NCBI GenBank assembly: GCA_024698845.1
Contig: JAILQR010000127.1
Location: 1-10,267, forward strand
Source of the DNA: Bacilli bacterium
GTDB taxonomy: Bacteria > Bacillota_I > Bacilli_A > RF39 > UBA660
Direction: 5' to 3'
DNA length: 10,267 nt
Shown in pieces: positions 1-6,792 of this stretch. Each line of letters starts with the position of its first letter. The stretch's first letter is position 1. The notes below the pieces were generated by a model. The model did no database searches. It saw only the letters and a program-made list of their open reading frames with translations, and had not been told where the DNA came from. The position numbers and the translations under genes are program-made.

Positions 1-1
1 A

Positions 2-502
2 ATAGGGATTTTAGCAATATTATACTTTAATTTTTATAACAAATTATCTTACTTATTTAGTAAGACTAAATACGCTGAAGATTTAATTGATAAAGATTTA
101 GATAAGAAGTATAAATTACTTGTTAAAATTAATAACTTAATGAAGAAAACATTACATGCAAAAAAAGATTATTTAGTTGCTATTAATGATTTCTCATCAG
201 AAGAGTTATTTAGCAGTGAAAAAGATATTAAATTAAAAGAATATACAACTACTGTTAATAATTTAATAAGTGATTATACAAAACTAGCTAATCATAAAGA
301 AATAAAAAAGCAAGTTAATAACTTGCATGAAATAGATGAAAAATTAGACGCTTCTAAAACATACTTTAATAAGTATATGGTAGAGCTTTCTAAATTATCT
401 ACAAAACTTCCAACAAGTTTAATTGCCAAAGTTAATAAGATTAAAGTTAAACAACTTTACGAAACTAATGAAACAATTAAAAAGATTAGTGAAGAATTAT
501 AA
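2..502 (+). CDS. lemA: LemA family protein, 5' end outside the window
   Basis: The reading frame is open from the first complete codon, so the ATG at position 140 is internal and the gene begins upstream of the window. The visible part is 166 residues. It begins with a short hydrophobic stretch (IGILAILYFNFY) that looks like the end of an N-terminal membrane anchor. A long lysine- and leucine-rich helical region follows (an equivalent of the LemA segment with aligned Asp and Arg/Lys residues before the first long helix). The C-terminus has the LemA ending: a YFNKYMVELSKL helix, then a LPTSLIAKV turn that corresponds to the family's FPxxLIAxxF motif. LemA proteins are usually about 180-200 residues, so little is missing. 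Their function is poorly defined; they are small helical membrane proteins with the bulk exposed to one side. The match is to the general pattern and the C-terminal motif, and the sequence is divergent. The gene ends in TAA, overlapping the convergent ung by 6 bp. Confidence 0.72.
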   Translation: MGILAILYFNFYNKLSYLFSKTKYAEDLIDKDLDKKYKLLVKINNLMKKTLHAKKDYLVAINDFSSEELFSSEKDIKLKEYTTTVNNLISDYTKLANHKEIKKQVNNLHEIDEKLDASKTYFNKYMVELSKLSTKLPTSLIAKVNKIKVKQLYETNETIKKISEEL

Positions 503-1147
503 TGACCAATCAATAACTGATTGGTTATTTTTTTTGAGATAATTATTAGTTTTTGAAAAAGGTTTACTTCCAAAAAATCCTCTTCTTGCAGAAAATGGTG
601 ATGGATGAGGCGATTTAATTACCAAATGTTTAGAACTATCTATTAGTTCTTCTTTTCTCTCAGCATTTTTACCCCATAATATAAAAACCACATTAGATTT
701 ATTATCACTGATATACTTAATTAAATAATCTGTTATTACTTCCCATCCATAATCTTTGTGTGATAACGGTTTATCTTTTTCGACAGTTAATATTGTATTA
801 AGAAGTAGCACTCCTTGTTTTGCCCAGCCTGATAAATCTTTATTAGTTCTTTCAATATTTAAGTCATCTTTTAATTCTATGAATATATTTCTAAGTGAAG
901 GTGTTATTTTTACGTTATCGTTAAGGGAAAAAGCTAGTCCATTAGCTTCACCTTCTCCATGATATGGATCTTGTCCAAGTATTACAACTTTAACATCTTC
1001 ATATTTTGTTAAATCAAGCGCTCTATATATATTGTTTTTATCAGGATATATAGTTTTTTCATTATACTCTTTTTCAATTTTATTGTTGATATCTTTATAG
1101 TTATCAACAATATCAGAAGCATTTAATATATTATCCCAAGATTTCAT
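497..1147 (-). CDS. ung: Uracil-DNA glycosylase (family 1)
   Basis: Base-excision repair enzyme that removes uracil from DNA, leaving an abasic site; acts in the cytoplasm on the chromosome. The 216-residue length is normal for the family. Motifs in order: GQDPYHG at residues 58-64, with the water-activating Asp60 and the Tyr62 that guards the uracil pocket; GLAFS at 70-74, with the stacking Phe73; LLLN at 114-117, with the uracil-reading Asn117; and SPHPSPFSARRGFFG at 179-193, with catalytic His181 and the DNA-intercalation loop. This start has a Shine-Dalgarno AGGTGA (1152-1157) 4 nt upstream, a slightly short spacing. The gene is monocistronic here: its own extended -10 promoter lies just upstream, behind the rlmH terminator. 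The 3' end overlaps the LemA gene by 6 bp tail to tail. In GEGEANGLAFS, Glu replaces the more usual Pro and Gln and Asn replaces His; these are ordinary variations. Identity is secure. Confidence 0.97.
   Translation of the reverse strand: MKSWDNILNASDIVDNYKDINNKIEKEYNEKTIYPDKNNIYRALDLTKYEDVKVVILGQDPYHGEGEANGLAFSLNDNVKITPSLRNIFIELKDDLNIERTNKDLSGWAKQGVLLLNTILTVEKDKPLSHKDYGWEVITDYLIKYISDNKSNVVFILWGKNAERKEELIDSSKHLVIKSPHPSPFSARRGFFGSKPFSKTNNYLKKNNQSVIDWSL
501..535 (+). terminator. Intrinsic terminator of the LemA gene, inside ung
   Basis: ACCAATCA (505-512) pairs perfectly with TGATTGGT (518-525) around a 5-nt loop. The stem can extend to 12 pairs (501-504 with 526-529, including one G-U). A run of T follows at 528-535. 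Only the + strand has the T tract, so it serves the LemA gene and not ung. The whole element lies in the last codons of ung on the other strand, where the T tract encodes lysine and asparagine codons. Confidence 0.85.
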
Positions 1148-1170
1148 ATAATCACCTGATTTCTTTATAT

Positions 1171-1179
1171 ATTATAGCA
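1171..1179 (-). promoter_or_regulatory. Extended -10 promoter of ung
   Basis: The - strand reads TGCTATAAT, a perfect TATAAT (1171-1176) with the TGn extension. No convincing -35 is visible at 16-18 nt. The predicted RNA start near 1164 leaves a leader of roughly 16 nt, just enough for the Shine-Dalgarno site. The promoter begins only a few bases after the T tract of the rlmH terminator. Confidence 0.65.
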
Positions 1180-1181
1180 TG

Positions 1182-1208
1182 AAAAAAAGATGATAAATAT
1201 CATCTTTT
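1182..1208 (-). terminator. Intrinsic terminator of the rplI-rlmH operon
   Basis: A perfect 10-bp stem is formed by + strand AAAAGATGAT (1185-1194) and ATCATCTTTT (1199-1208) with a 4-nt loop. On the - strand it is followed by seven T (1188-1182). The rlmH stop codon (1207-1209) is partly inside the first arm, so the stem starts at the end of the coding sequence. The T run makes the - strand the working direction. Confidence 0.88.
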
Positions 1209-1644
1209 ATTTATGATATGATTCATTATTATTTATTTTGCATGATCTATATATTTGTTCAAGTAATACCCCTCTAAATAATCCATGTGGAAAAGTTAGA
1301 TCAGAAAACGATAAACAATAATTTGCTATATCTTCTATTTTCTTAGTAACGCCATTAGATCCTCCAATAATAAATGTTATTTTAGGATAACTAATAAATG
1401 TTTTATCAATTAGTTTAGCAAGTTCTACACTATTTATCTTATTACCTTTAATATCCAAAAGAACGATAAAACTTTTGTTATCAACGTTTTTTAGTATCAA
1501 TTCTTCTTCATCTAAGATATTTTCTTTATCTGGTAGTTCTTTTATAGAAAACTTAACATACTTCTTTATACGAGTTTCATAGTCTTCTATAAGTTTTTTT
1601 AAATATTCCTCTTTAATTTTACCTAAACATAATACTTCTATCAT
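1207..1644 (-). CDS. rlmH: 23S rRNA (pseudouridine1915-N3) methyltransferase RlmH
   Basis: SPOUT-class methyltransferase that methylates N3 of pseudouridine 1915 in helix 69 of 23S rRNA on assembled ribosomes, using S-adenosylmethionine. The trefoil-knot part is clear: FIIGGSNG (residues 91-98), LSFSDLTFPH (111-120), LLEQIYR (127-133) and the C-terminal YHK (143-145). At 145 residues it is about 10-14 shorter than the usual 155-159; the loss is in the charged region around residues 38-55, outside the knot. Two usually conserved spots differ: Gly121 where TFPHQ normally has Gln, and Asn-Asn at 139-140 where Arg-Gly is common before the YHK tail. The start overlaps the walJ stop as ATGA, so translation is probably coupled; the Shine-Dalgarno signal upstream is weak. 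It is the last gene of the operon. Confidence 0.95.
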   Translation of the reverse strand: MIEVLCLGKIKEEYLKKLIEDYETRIKKYVKFSIKELPDKENILDEEELILKNVDNKSFIVLLDIKGNKINSVELAKLIDKTFISYPKITFIIGGSNGVTKKIEDIANYCLSFSDLTFPHGLFRGVLLEQIYRSCKINNNESYHK

Positions 1645-2405
1645 ATATTAATCACTTCACTAATTTCATTTTGATATGCACAAGATAAATTTTTAAAATC
1701 TAATTCATATTCTTTGAAAACATCTGTTACTGTATCTAAAGCCAACTTAGATGTATTATTCGTTTCACTTAAATGGATTAATATAACATTTTTTGTCTTA
1801 TCTCCAATAAGTTTTGATAAATACACACCCGCTGCTATATTTGATAAGTGGCCTTTATCACTTAATACTCTAGCTTTAAGCCAGCTTGGATATGGACCAT
1901 TATTAAGCATTTCAATATCATGATTGCTTTCAAAAAGATATACATCATGATTAGATAATTTCTTAAAATATTTTTGATTTATATATCCTGTATCTGTTAC
2001 GTATGCAACAGATTTTAAACCATCACTTATAATAAAATTACGAGCATCATTAGAATCATGTGAAGATTTAATTGATTCAATTAAATCTTCTCCAAAATTC
2101 ATATCATCGTCATAAACGATTAAATTTTCATAATTTTTAAGTAACGGAATATTTTTTAACATATCATTTGTTACACATACACTAGTTTTATATGCTTTTA
2201 TAAATGTTTCAAGAGCAGATATATGATCATCATGTGAATGACTAATAATTATATAGTCAATTTCACTTGGTGATACATCTATTTCTTTTAGCTTATCAAC
2301 AATATATTTTTTATTTCTACCTAAATCAAGAAGGTATTTGTGACTTGATGTTTCAACATAAGTACAATTACCTTTTGATCCGCTAGATAAAACACAAATT
2401 TTCAT
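1641..2405 (-). CDS. walJ: WalJ/YycJ metallo-beta-lactamase-fold hydrolase
   Basis: A cytoplasmic metallo-beta-lactamase-fold protein of 254 residues, about the usual WalJ/YycJ length. The N-terminus SSGSKGNCTYVE (residues 7-18) is the family opening and LLDLG (25-29) the next strand. HSHDDH (56-61) is the binuclear metal-binding motif; further probable ligands are His116, Asp138 in VTDTG, His186 in GHLSN and His211 in IHLSETNN. In Bacillus and relatives the family sits in the walRKHIJ locus and has been linked to coordinating wall synthesis and division with replication; its exact substrate (a nuclease activity has been proposed) is not settled. Here it has no walR, walK, walH or walI next to it. 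It follows the M23 peptidase with a TAATG stop/start overlap and overlaps rlmH by ATGA. No clear Shine-Dalgarno site precedes it, so coupling to the upstream gene is likely. The stop is TGA followed at once by an in-frame TAG. Confidence 0.93.
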   Translation of the reverse strand: MKICVLSSGSKGNCTYVETSSHKYLLDLGRNKKYIVDKLKEIDVSPSEIDYIIISHSHDDHISALETFIKAYKTSVCVTNDMLKNIPLLKNYENLIVYDDDMNFGEDLIESIKSSHDSNDARNFIISDGLKSVAYVTDTGYINQKYFKKLSNHDVYLFESNHDIEMLNNGPYPSWLKARVLSDKGHLSNIAAGVYLSKLIGDKTKNVILIHLSETNNTSKLALDTVTDVFKEYELDFKNLSCAYQNEISEVINI

Positions 2406-3919
2406 TATTTGTATAACTGCATTGGGTTAAATACTTGTCCACCTTGATATGGCATTCCATAGAATGCTGCATAGTGTAAGTGGATACCTGTAGCATAACC
2501 AGTTTGTCCCATACCACCAAGTACTTTACCTTTAGATACAGTTTGACCTGCTGATACGCTAATAACATTTAAGTGAGCATATTGTGTATAAATATTATTT
2601 GCATGTCTAATAACAACATATTTACCAAGTGATGAATGGTATCCAGCTTGAACAACTACACCATCACCAGCAGCATATATTGGTGAGTTAAGTGGTAAGT
2701 ATGCAATATCAAGTGCTGCATGTAAACGTCCCCATCTCCATGCATAGTTACTTGTAATCTTATAACCACTGTTTGTAGGCCATGCCCAATCTCCACCAGT
2801 ATCAATATAGTTACCATATATAACTTCTTGTTTTTTACCTTTTGTTGTTATTTGATTTACTTTTTCTCTGATAACTTCTTTATTTAAAACTTCACCTTGA
2901 CCTTGTTCACCATTTGTTTCTTTATATACTTGAGTAAGTCTTGTAATACCGTTGATACCTTGTTGAGTAACTTGTGAATAAGAATAAGGTTTAGTGTTAT
3001 CATATACTACTTGTTTTTCATAGTATTGTTCAACGTCTTCAATTTCATATACTTCACTAGTTAGCGATAGTACTGGTTTAATTAAGGCGATTGATACTGT
3101 ATCGCCAATAGTAAGTAAACTATCTTCGCTTCTATATTTAGGGTTAGCAACTAAGAATTCTTGTGGGTTAAGCTTATTCTTTTCAGATACACTTTGAATT
3201 GTGTCTCCTTGTTTAACAGTATACCCTTCTTCTTTTATGTCACTACCAAATAATAAGAATTGGCTTAATTGATTTGAATCAGTATATATTTTATCTTTAA
3301 CACTAATGTAGTTTTCTTTAATTGTGATTTGGTCGTCAAAATACATTTTTTGTATAATCTTACCAACATCTTTAATTTCTGCTTGTGAATTATTTATATA
3401 ATTGTTATAAGTTTCTTCCCCAACGAATGCATAAACAAAGTTTAATAATGCTTCATCGAATACTTTTTTATCAAGCACGTTAATAATTATATTTTCAGTA
3501 GATTCTGTTTTCTCAGCTTGATCACTTTCTTCTACTGTAGTTTTTGAACTAACTTTTGTATTTGCTGGTCTAATTGTTATTGTGTATCCTTTAATCGTAA
3601 AGTCCGCTGAATCTTCAATTTGTTTATAGATTTCATCAACGTCATTTACCTTATCGTCGTAAGTATAAGTTTTTACAACATCAAATCCATTTGGTGGATA
3701 CACTTGATCAACATTATATTTTTCTTTAATTTTTAATTGCTTTTTATTAATAATGTTATATAAGTCTTCTTTATTATTTAAAAGACCTATTTTTTGACCA
3801 TTTAAGTATACTTGATATACTTCATTGGCTTTTGAATAGTTCTTTTCACCTAAAGAGAAAACAAACATACACAAAAATATAATAGCTGCAACTAAAATCG
3901 ATGTTATTTTACCCTTCAT
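2405..3919 (-). CDS. Membrane-anchored LysM-G5-M23 peptidoglycan endopeptidase
   Basis: A 504-residue exported wall hydrolase. A hydrophobic segment at residues 5-23 after a Lys-containing start serves as signal peptide or anchor. Residues 30-225 are an uncharacterised extracellular region with an acidic, Ser/Thr-rich linker at 121-143. Residues 232-280 look like LysM (YTVKQGDTIQSVSEK, then NP and IGDTVSI), for glycan binding. Residues 285-365 look like a G5 domain. The catalytic M23 (LytM-type) domain fills 375-504: His400 and Asp404 in HAALD and His482 in HLHY are the expected zinc ligands, and His449 in YAHL is the expected catalytic residue. All are present, so it should be an active endopeptidase cutting peptide cross-bridges. 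The Shine-Dalgarno AAGGTGG (3926-3932) supports this start; it lies 15 bp after dnaB and overlaps walJ by 1 bp. Its place before walJ, where Bacillus has wal regulatory genes, suggests a role in wall growth. Confidence 0.93.
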   Translation of the reverse strand: MKGKITSILVAAIIFLCMFVFSLGEKNYSKANEVYQVYLNGQKIGLLNNKEDLYNIINKKQLKIKEKYNVDQVYPPNGFDVVKTYTYDDKVNDVDEIYKQIEDSADFTIKGYTITIRPANTKVSSKTTVEESDQAEKTESTENIIINVLDKKVFDEALLNFVYAFVGEETYNNYINNSQAEIKDVGKIIQKMYFDDQITIKENYISVKDKIYTDSNQLSQFLLFGSDIKEEGYTVKQGDTIQSVSEKNKLNPQEFLVANPKYRSEDSLLTIGDTVSIALIKPVLSLTSEVYEIEDVEQYYEKQVVYDNTKPYSYSQVTQQGINGITRLTQVYKETNGEQGQGEVLNKEVIREKVNQITTKGKKQEVIYGNYIDTGGDWAWPTNSGYKITSNYAWRWGRLHAALDIAYLPLNSPIYAAGDGVVVQAGYHSSLGKYVVIRHANNIYTQYAHLNVISVSAGQTVSKGKVLGGMGQTGYATGIHLHYAAFYGMPYQGGQVFNPMQLYK

Positions 3920-3934
3920 TAATTACCACCTTTG

Positions 3935-5278
3935 TTATTCTTCACTACTTGTATGAACAACATTTCTAAAGTTACTCATATTAAGTTCAAATAATAAATC
4001 TATTTTACCTGTTGCACCTTTTCTGTGCTTAGCTATAATTAGATCAACAGGAACGATAGTTTGTTTAATATCTTTATTAACATCATAATAATCTTTACGG
4101 TTAATAAACAATACCATATCTGCATCTTGTTCTAGAGAACCAGATTCACGTAAGTCTGCAAGCATTGGTTGAGAATTTTCCCTTTTCTCAGCATTACGTG
4201 AAAGTTGTGCTAGAGCAATAACAGGAACATCAAGTTCAAGAGCCATTGTCTTAAGTGAACGAGATATTTCTGATACTTCTATTTGTCTAGATTCAGTTCT
4301 TCTACCACCAGATGTTACTAACTGTAAGTAGTCGATTACAACTAGGCCTAAACCAATTTCAGTATTAGCAAGTCTTCTACATTTAGCTCTTATTTCTGAT
4401 GCTGTAATACCAGGGTTATCTTCAATAAATATGTTAGTATCCGCAAGTTGACTCATTGCTTCGTTATATCTTTTCCAGTCACCACTTTGCAATTGACCAG
4501 TTGTAAGTTTATATGAATCAATTTGTCCAACTGCAGAAATCATTCTATTAACAAGCATTTCTGCTGACATTTCTAGGTTGAATACAGCAATTGCTTTTTT
4601 AGTAGTCATTGCTGCATTTGTAGCAATGTTTAATGCGAAAGCAGTTTTACCCATACCTGGACGAGCGGCTAAAATAATCATTTCTCCACCATGTAATCCT
4701 GCAGTATGTTTATCTAAGTCATAGAAACCTGTTGATAAACCTGTAACAACTTTTTTGTTCTTAGCTAAGTTTTCTAAGTTTTCTTGAGCTTTTCTTAATA
4801 CTTCATGAATTGGAACAAAGACACTACTTTGTCTTGCTTTAACCACATTTAATATATTTCTTTCTGCATCATCAAGTAAGTCTGTTACATTTTCTTCGTC
4901 ATATGCACTACTTGCAATATTTGTTGCAGTTTCAATCAAATTACGTCTAACAAAATTGTCTTTAACAATTTGCATGTAATATTCTAGATTTGATGCTATC
5001 GCAACAGAATCTATAACATCACTTATATAATCAACTCCACCACATTGGTTTAGTTTTTTCTTCTTTTCCAAATCATCTGTAACAGTTGTAATATCAATAG
5101 CTACTTTATTTTTATGTAAGTCACAAATTGTATCAAATATTAGGCGGTTTTTTTCGTCAAAGAACATTTCAGGTAATATATCTTCACAAATTTTATCTAG
5201 CGCATATTCATTTAAGAAACATATACCTAAAACACTCATTTCTGCATCTAAATTTTGTGGTAATTTTCTTTGAGCCAT
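3935..5278 (-). CDS. dnaB: Replicative DNA helicase DnaB (DnaC of Bacillus)
   Basis: The hexameric helicase that unwinds DNA at the replication fork and interacts with DnaG primase. Its 447 residues match the family. The N-terminal helical domain (about 5-105) opens with LPQNLDAEMSVLG. A linker leads to the RecA-like domain (about 175-445). Walker A is ARPGMGKT (205-212), with Lys211. Walker B is VVIDYLQL (313-320). ALAQLSR (355-361) is the sensor region, LADLRESGSLEQDAD (373-387) is typical, and AKHRKGATG (416-424) holds the arginine finger, probably Arg419. No intein or insertion is present. The Shine-Dalgarno AGGAGGTG (5285-5292) is excellent and overlaps the TAG stop of rplI. The rplI-dnaB pair is the conserved Firmicutes order. 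The symbol dnaB follows general usage; B. subtilis calls this gene dnaC. Confidence 0.98.
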   Translation of the reverse strand: MAQRKLPQNLDAEMSVLGICFLNEYALDKICEDILPEMFFDEKNRLIFDTICDLHKNKVAIDITTVTDDLEKKKKLNQCGGVDYISDVIDSVAIASNLEYYMQIVKDNFVRRNLIETATNIASSAYDEENVTDLLDDAERNILNVVKARQSSVFVPIHEVLRKAQENLENLAKNKKVVTGLSTGFYDLDKHTAGLHGGEMIILAARPGMGKTAFALNIATNAAMTTKKAIAVFNLEMSAEMLVNRMISAVGQIDSYKLTTGQLQSGDWKRYNEAMSQLADTNIFIEDNPGITASEIRAKCRRLANTEIGLGLVVIDYLQLVTSGGRRTESRQIEVSEISRSLKTMALELDVPVIALAQLSRNAEKRENSQPMLADLRESGSLEQDADMVLFINRKDYYDVNKDIKQTIVPVDLIIAKHRKGATGKIDLLFELNMSNFRNVVHTSSEE

Positions 5279-5290
5279 TTATAACACCTC

Positions 5291-5731
5291 CTATTTTTTT
5301 AATACAACATCAATATCAAATTTTACTTTCTTATGTAATTCTATTTCTACACTATGACTTCCAAGACAGTCAAGTCCAGTTGTTGGTTTAATTTTCTTTT
5401 TATCAATATTAAATCCAAGTTCTTTTAACCTATCAGAAATTTGTTTAGTAGAAACATTTCCGAATACTTTATCTTCTTTTCCTGTTTTAACATTGAATTC
5501 TATTTTTTTGTTATTAAGTTTATTTTTAATTTGAGTTAATTCCTCAACTAATTTTTCCTCATCATCTGCTCTTTTTTGAATTTGTTTATCAAGAACATTT
5601 TTGCTTGTCTCTGTATATGCAACTGCAAGACCGTTTTTAATTAAATAGTTATGTGCATATCCGTCAGAAACATTTATGATATCATCTTTTTTTCCTTGTT
5701 TTTTTACATCTTGAAGTAATATTACTTTCAT
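5291..5731 (-). CDS. rplI: 50S ribosomal protein L9
   Basis: Large-subunit protein with two domains joined by a long helix, bound at the base of the L1 stalk. It has 146 residues, normal for L9. The N-terminal domain begins MKVILLQDVKKQGKK and carries the signature INVSDGYAHNYLIKNGLAV (19-37). A charged helix spans roughly 45-75, and the C-terminal domain ends with GSHSVEIELHKKVKFDIDVVL. I chose the ATG at 5731 because GGGAGGT (5738-5744) stands 6 nt upstream and the protein then aligns with other L9 starts; an in-frame TTG at 5755 would place the ribosome binding site inside the protein. The gene is first in the unit rplI-dnaB-M23-walJ-rlmH, with an extended -10 promoter upstream and the rpsR terminator before that. 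It uses TAG, the only one among the genes here, within the dnaB Shine-Dalgarno site. Confidence 0.97.
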   Translation of the reverse strand: MKVILLQDVKKQGKKDDIINVSDGYAHNYLIKNGLAVAYTETSKNVLDKQIQKRADDEEKLVEELTQIKNKLNNKKIEFNVKTGKEDKVFGNVSTKQISDRLKELGFNIDKKKIKPTTGLDCLGSHSVEIELHKKVKFDIDVVLKK

Positions 5732-5737
5732 AAATAT

Positions 5738-5744
5738 ACCTCCC
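5738..5744 (-). promoter_or_regulatory. Ribosome binding site that fixes the rplI start
   Basis: GGGAGGT on the - strand, 6 nt before the ATG at 5731. It rules out the longer TTG-initiated reading frame from 5755, which would run through this site. Confidence 0.85.
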
Positions 5745-5758
5745 AATTTGTACAATCT

Positions 5759-5767
5759 ATTATAACA
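5759..5767 (-). promoter_or_regulatory. Extended -10 promoter of rplI operon
   Basis: The - strand reads TGTTATAAT: perfect TATAAT (5759-5764) with the TGn extension at 5765-5767. No good -35 is seen at 16-18 nt. The predicted start near 5752 gives a leader of about 20 nt. It lies immediately downstream of the rpsR terminator and separates the two core operons. Confidence 0.65.
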
Positions 5768-5778
5768 TAAAACGCAAT

Positions 5779-5801
5779 AAAAAAACTACTCAAAGAGTAG
5801 T
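5779..5801 (-). terminator. Intrinsic terminator after rpsR
   Basis: On the - strand ACTACTC (5801-5795) pairs perfectly with GAGTAGT (5791-5785) around a 3-nt loop, then six T (5784-5779). It lies 5 bp after the rpsR stop. It closes the rpsF-ssb-rpsR unit, although some read-through into rplI is possible with a 7-bp stem. Confidence 0.82.
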
Positions 5802-5806
5802 ATTTA

Positions 5807-6022
5807 TTATTTTACGTATGGAATTAATGCCATGAAACGTGCATATTTAATTTGTTGAGCAATATGTCTTTGATGTTTAGCACAAGCACCTGTCATACGA
5901 CGAGGCATAATCTTACCTTTTTCAGTAATATATTTGCTTATAATTTGAACATCTTTATAGTCAACGTCTTTACCAGCACACATTTGGCAAATTCTTTTTT
6001 TCTTACGATAAAATTCAGCCAT
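5807..6022 (-). CDS. rpsR: 30S ribosomal protein S18, zinc-binding (C+) type
   Basis: Small-subunit platform protein that binds as a heterodimer with S6. The 71 residues are typical. The core DYKDVQIISKYITEKGKIMPRRMTG is standard S18. The N-terminus carries CQMC (Cys12, Cys15) and the middle GACAKHQR (Cys47, His50), which together make a plausible zinc site. The familiar B. subtilis form has lost these residues; the sequence therefore fits the zinc-binding C+ form described for ribosomal proteins. The ribosome binding site AAGGAGGAA precedes the ATG and the gene follows ssb by 17 bp. S18 with S6 probably also represses this operon by binding the rpsF leader. Confidence 0.97.
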   Translation of the reverse strand: MAEFYRKKKRICQMCAGKDVDYKDVQIISKYITEKGKIMPRRMTGACAKHQRHIAQQIKYARFMALIPYVK

Positions 6023-6039
6023 GTTTTATTCCTCCTTAA

Positions 6040-6486
6040 TTAAAATGGTAGGTCTTCATCACCTAAAGTGATTTCTTCACCAAAATCTTTAAATGGATCC
6101 ATTGATGCTTCATTAATTTCAACATCATTAGATGCATCTTGTGGTTGATTCATTTGAGTTGAACCTTCTCCACGTGATCCTAGGAATGTAACATTGTCAG
6201 CAATTACTTCAGTAACATAACGTCTTGTACCGTCTTGAGCATCATAAGAACGACTTTGTAGTCTTCCTTCTACTGCTACTTGAGAACCTTTTTGTGTATA
6301 TCTTGCAATATTTTCAGCTTGTTTTCTCCAAGCTACACATCTAAAGAAATCAGTTTCTCTTTCACCGCTTTGGTTTGTATAATTTCTTGAAACGGCAACA
6401 TTAAATGTAGTTGTAGCAACTCCTGATGGTGTTGTTCTCATTTCTGGATCTTGAGATAATCTCCCGATTAAAATAACTTTATTCAT
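6040..6486 (-). CDS. ssb: Single-stranded DNA-binding protein
   Basis: Protects single-stranded DNA at forks and recruits repair and replication proteins through its C-terminal tail. It has 148 residues. The OB fold covers 1-104 (MNKVILIGRLSQDPEMR at the start, FFRCVAWRKQAENI with Trp53, then GSQVAVEGRLQSRSY and VIADNVTFLG). A short, acidic, Gln/Asn-containing linker (105-142) leads to the protein-interaction tip DEDLPF (143-148), which is intact. The linker is short, roughly 40 residues. The GAGGA ribosome binding site (6494-6498) lies within the last codons of rpsF, and only 3 bp separate the two genes. Its place between rpsF and rpsR is the standard Firmicutes arrangement, so this is the essential housekeeping SSB rather than a competence or plasmid paralogue. 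Confidence 0.98.
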   Translation of the reverse strand: MNKVILIGRLSQDPEMRTTPSGVATTTFNVAVSRNYTNQSGERETDFFRCVAWRKQAENIARYTQKGSQVAVEGRLQSRSYDAQDGTRRYVTEVIADNVTFLGSRGEGSTQMNQPQDASNDVEINEASMDPFKDFGEEITLGDEDLPF

Positions 6487-6489
6487 ATA

Positions 6490-6780
6490 TTATTCCTCAT
6501 CTAACTTGATAACTAAATGTCTTAAAATTCTTTCGTCTAATAAAGCTTTACGATTGAATTCAGATATAGCATCATGTGTTGCTTCAACTTGCATTACGAA
6601 ATAATATCCATTAATTTCTTTTTTAATTGGATAAGCTAATTTCTTTTCTCCAAGTTCTTTAAACTCAGCAACTTTAGATTTATTGTCAGTGATGATAGCT
6701 TTCATAGCTTCTGCAGATGCATTGATATCACTAGCTTCTTGAGTTGCTTTTACGATAAACATGATTTCATATTTACTCAT
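6490..6780 (-). CDS. rpsF: 30S ribosomal protein S6
   Basis: Small-subunit protein that pairs with S18 on the platform of the 30S subunit. It has 96 residues, matching the short Firmicutes form without the glutamate tail of E. coli. Family features are KYEIMFIVKA at the start, GEKKLAYPIKKEINGYYFVMQVEA in the central strands, and FNRKALLDERILRHLVIKLDEE at the end. The ribosome binding site AAGGAGGTG (6790-6798) is close to perfect, 9 nt before the ATG. It is the first gene of rpsF-ssb-rpsR; its leader carries an apparent S6:S18 autoregulatory element that covers this ribosome binding site. Confidence 0.98.
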   Translation of the reverse strand: MSKYEIMFIVKATQEASDINASAEAMKAIITDNKSKVAEFKELGEKKLAYPIKKEINGYYFVMQVEATHDAISEFNRKALLDERILRHLVIKLDEE

Positions 6781-6792
6781 AGTTTTCTACAC

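Noticed and set aside
140..142. ATG as the start of the LemA gene
   Set aside because: The frame is open to the window edge and includes the end of a hydrophobic anchor; there is no ribosome binding site before this ATG.
756..962. 68-codon + strand frame opposite ung
   Set aside because: Antisense shadow of a secure gene; no ribosome binding site or recognisable protein pattern.
1641..1643. TGA as a tryptophan codon (Mycoplasma-type code)
   Set aside because: Tryptophans at conserved sites are TGG, no other gene has in-frame TGA, and walJ ends properly at this TGA; an in-frame TAG follows anyway, so this one codon alone could not decide it.
1714..1923. 69-codon + strand frame opposite walJ
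   Set aside because: Antisense shadow of walJ with no supporting signals.
2383..2568. 61-codon - strand frame across the walJ/M23 junction
   Set aside because: Out-of-frame reading within the conserved M23 catalytic domain.
5128..5391. 87-codon + strand frame opposite dnaB and rplI
   Set aside because: Antisense to two conserved genes; the hydrophobic translation comes from reversed lysine-rich codons.
5852..6043. 63-codon + strand frame opposite rpsR
   Set aside because: Antisense shadow of S18.
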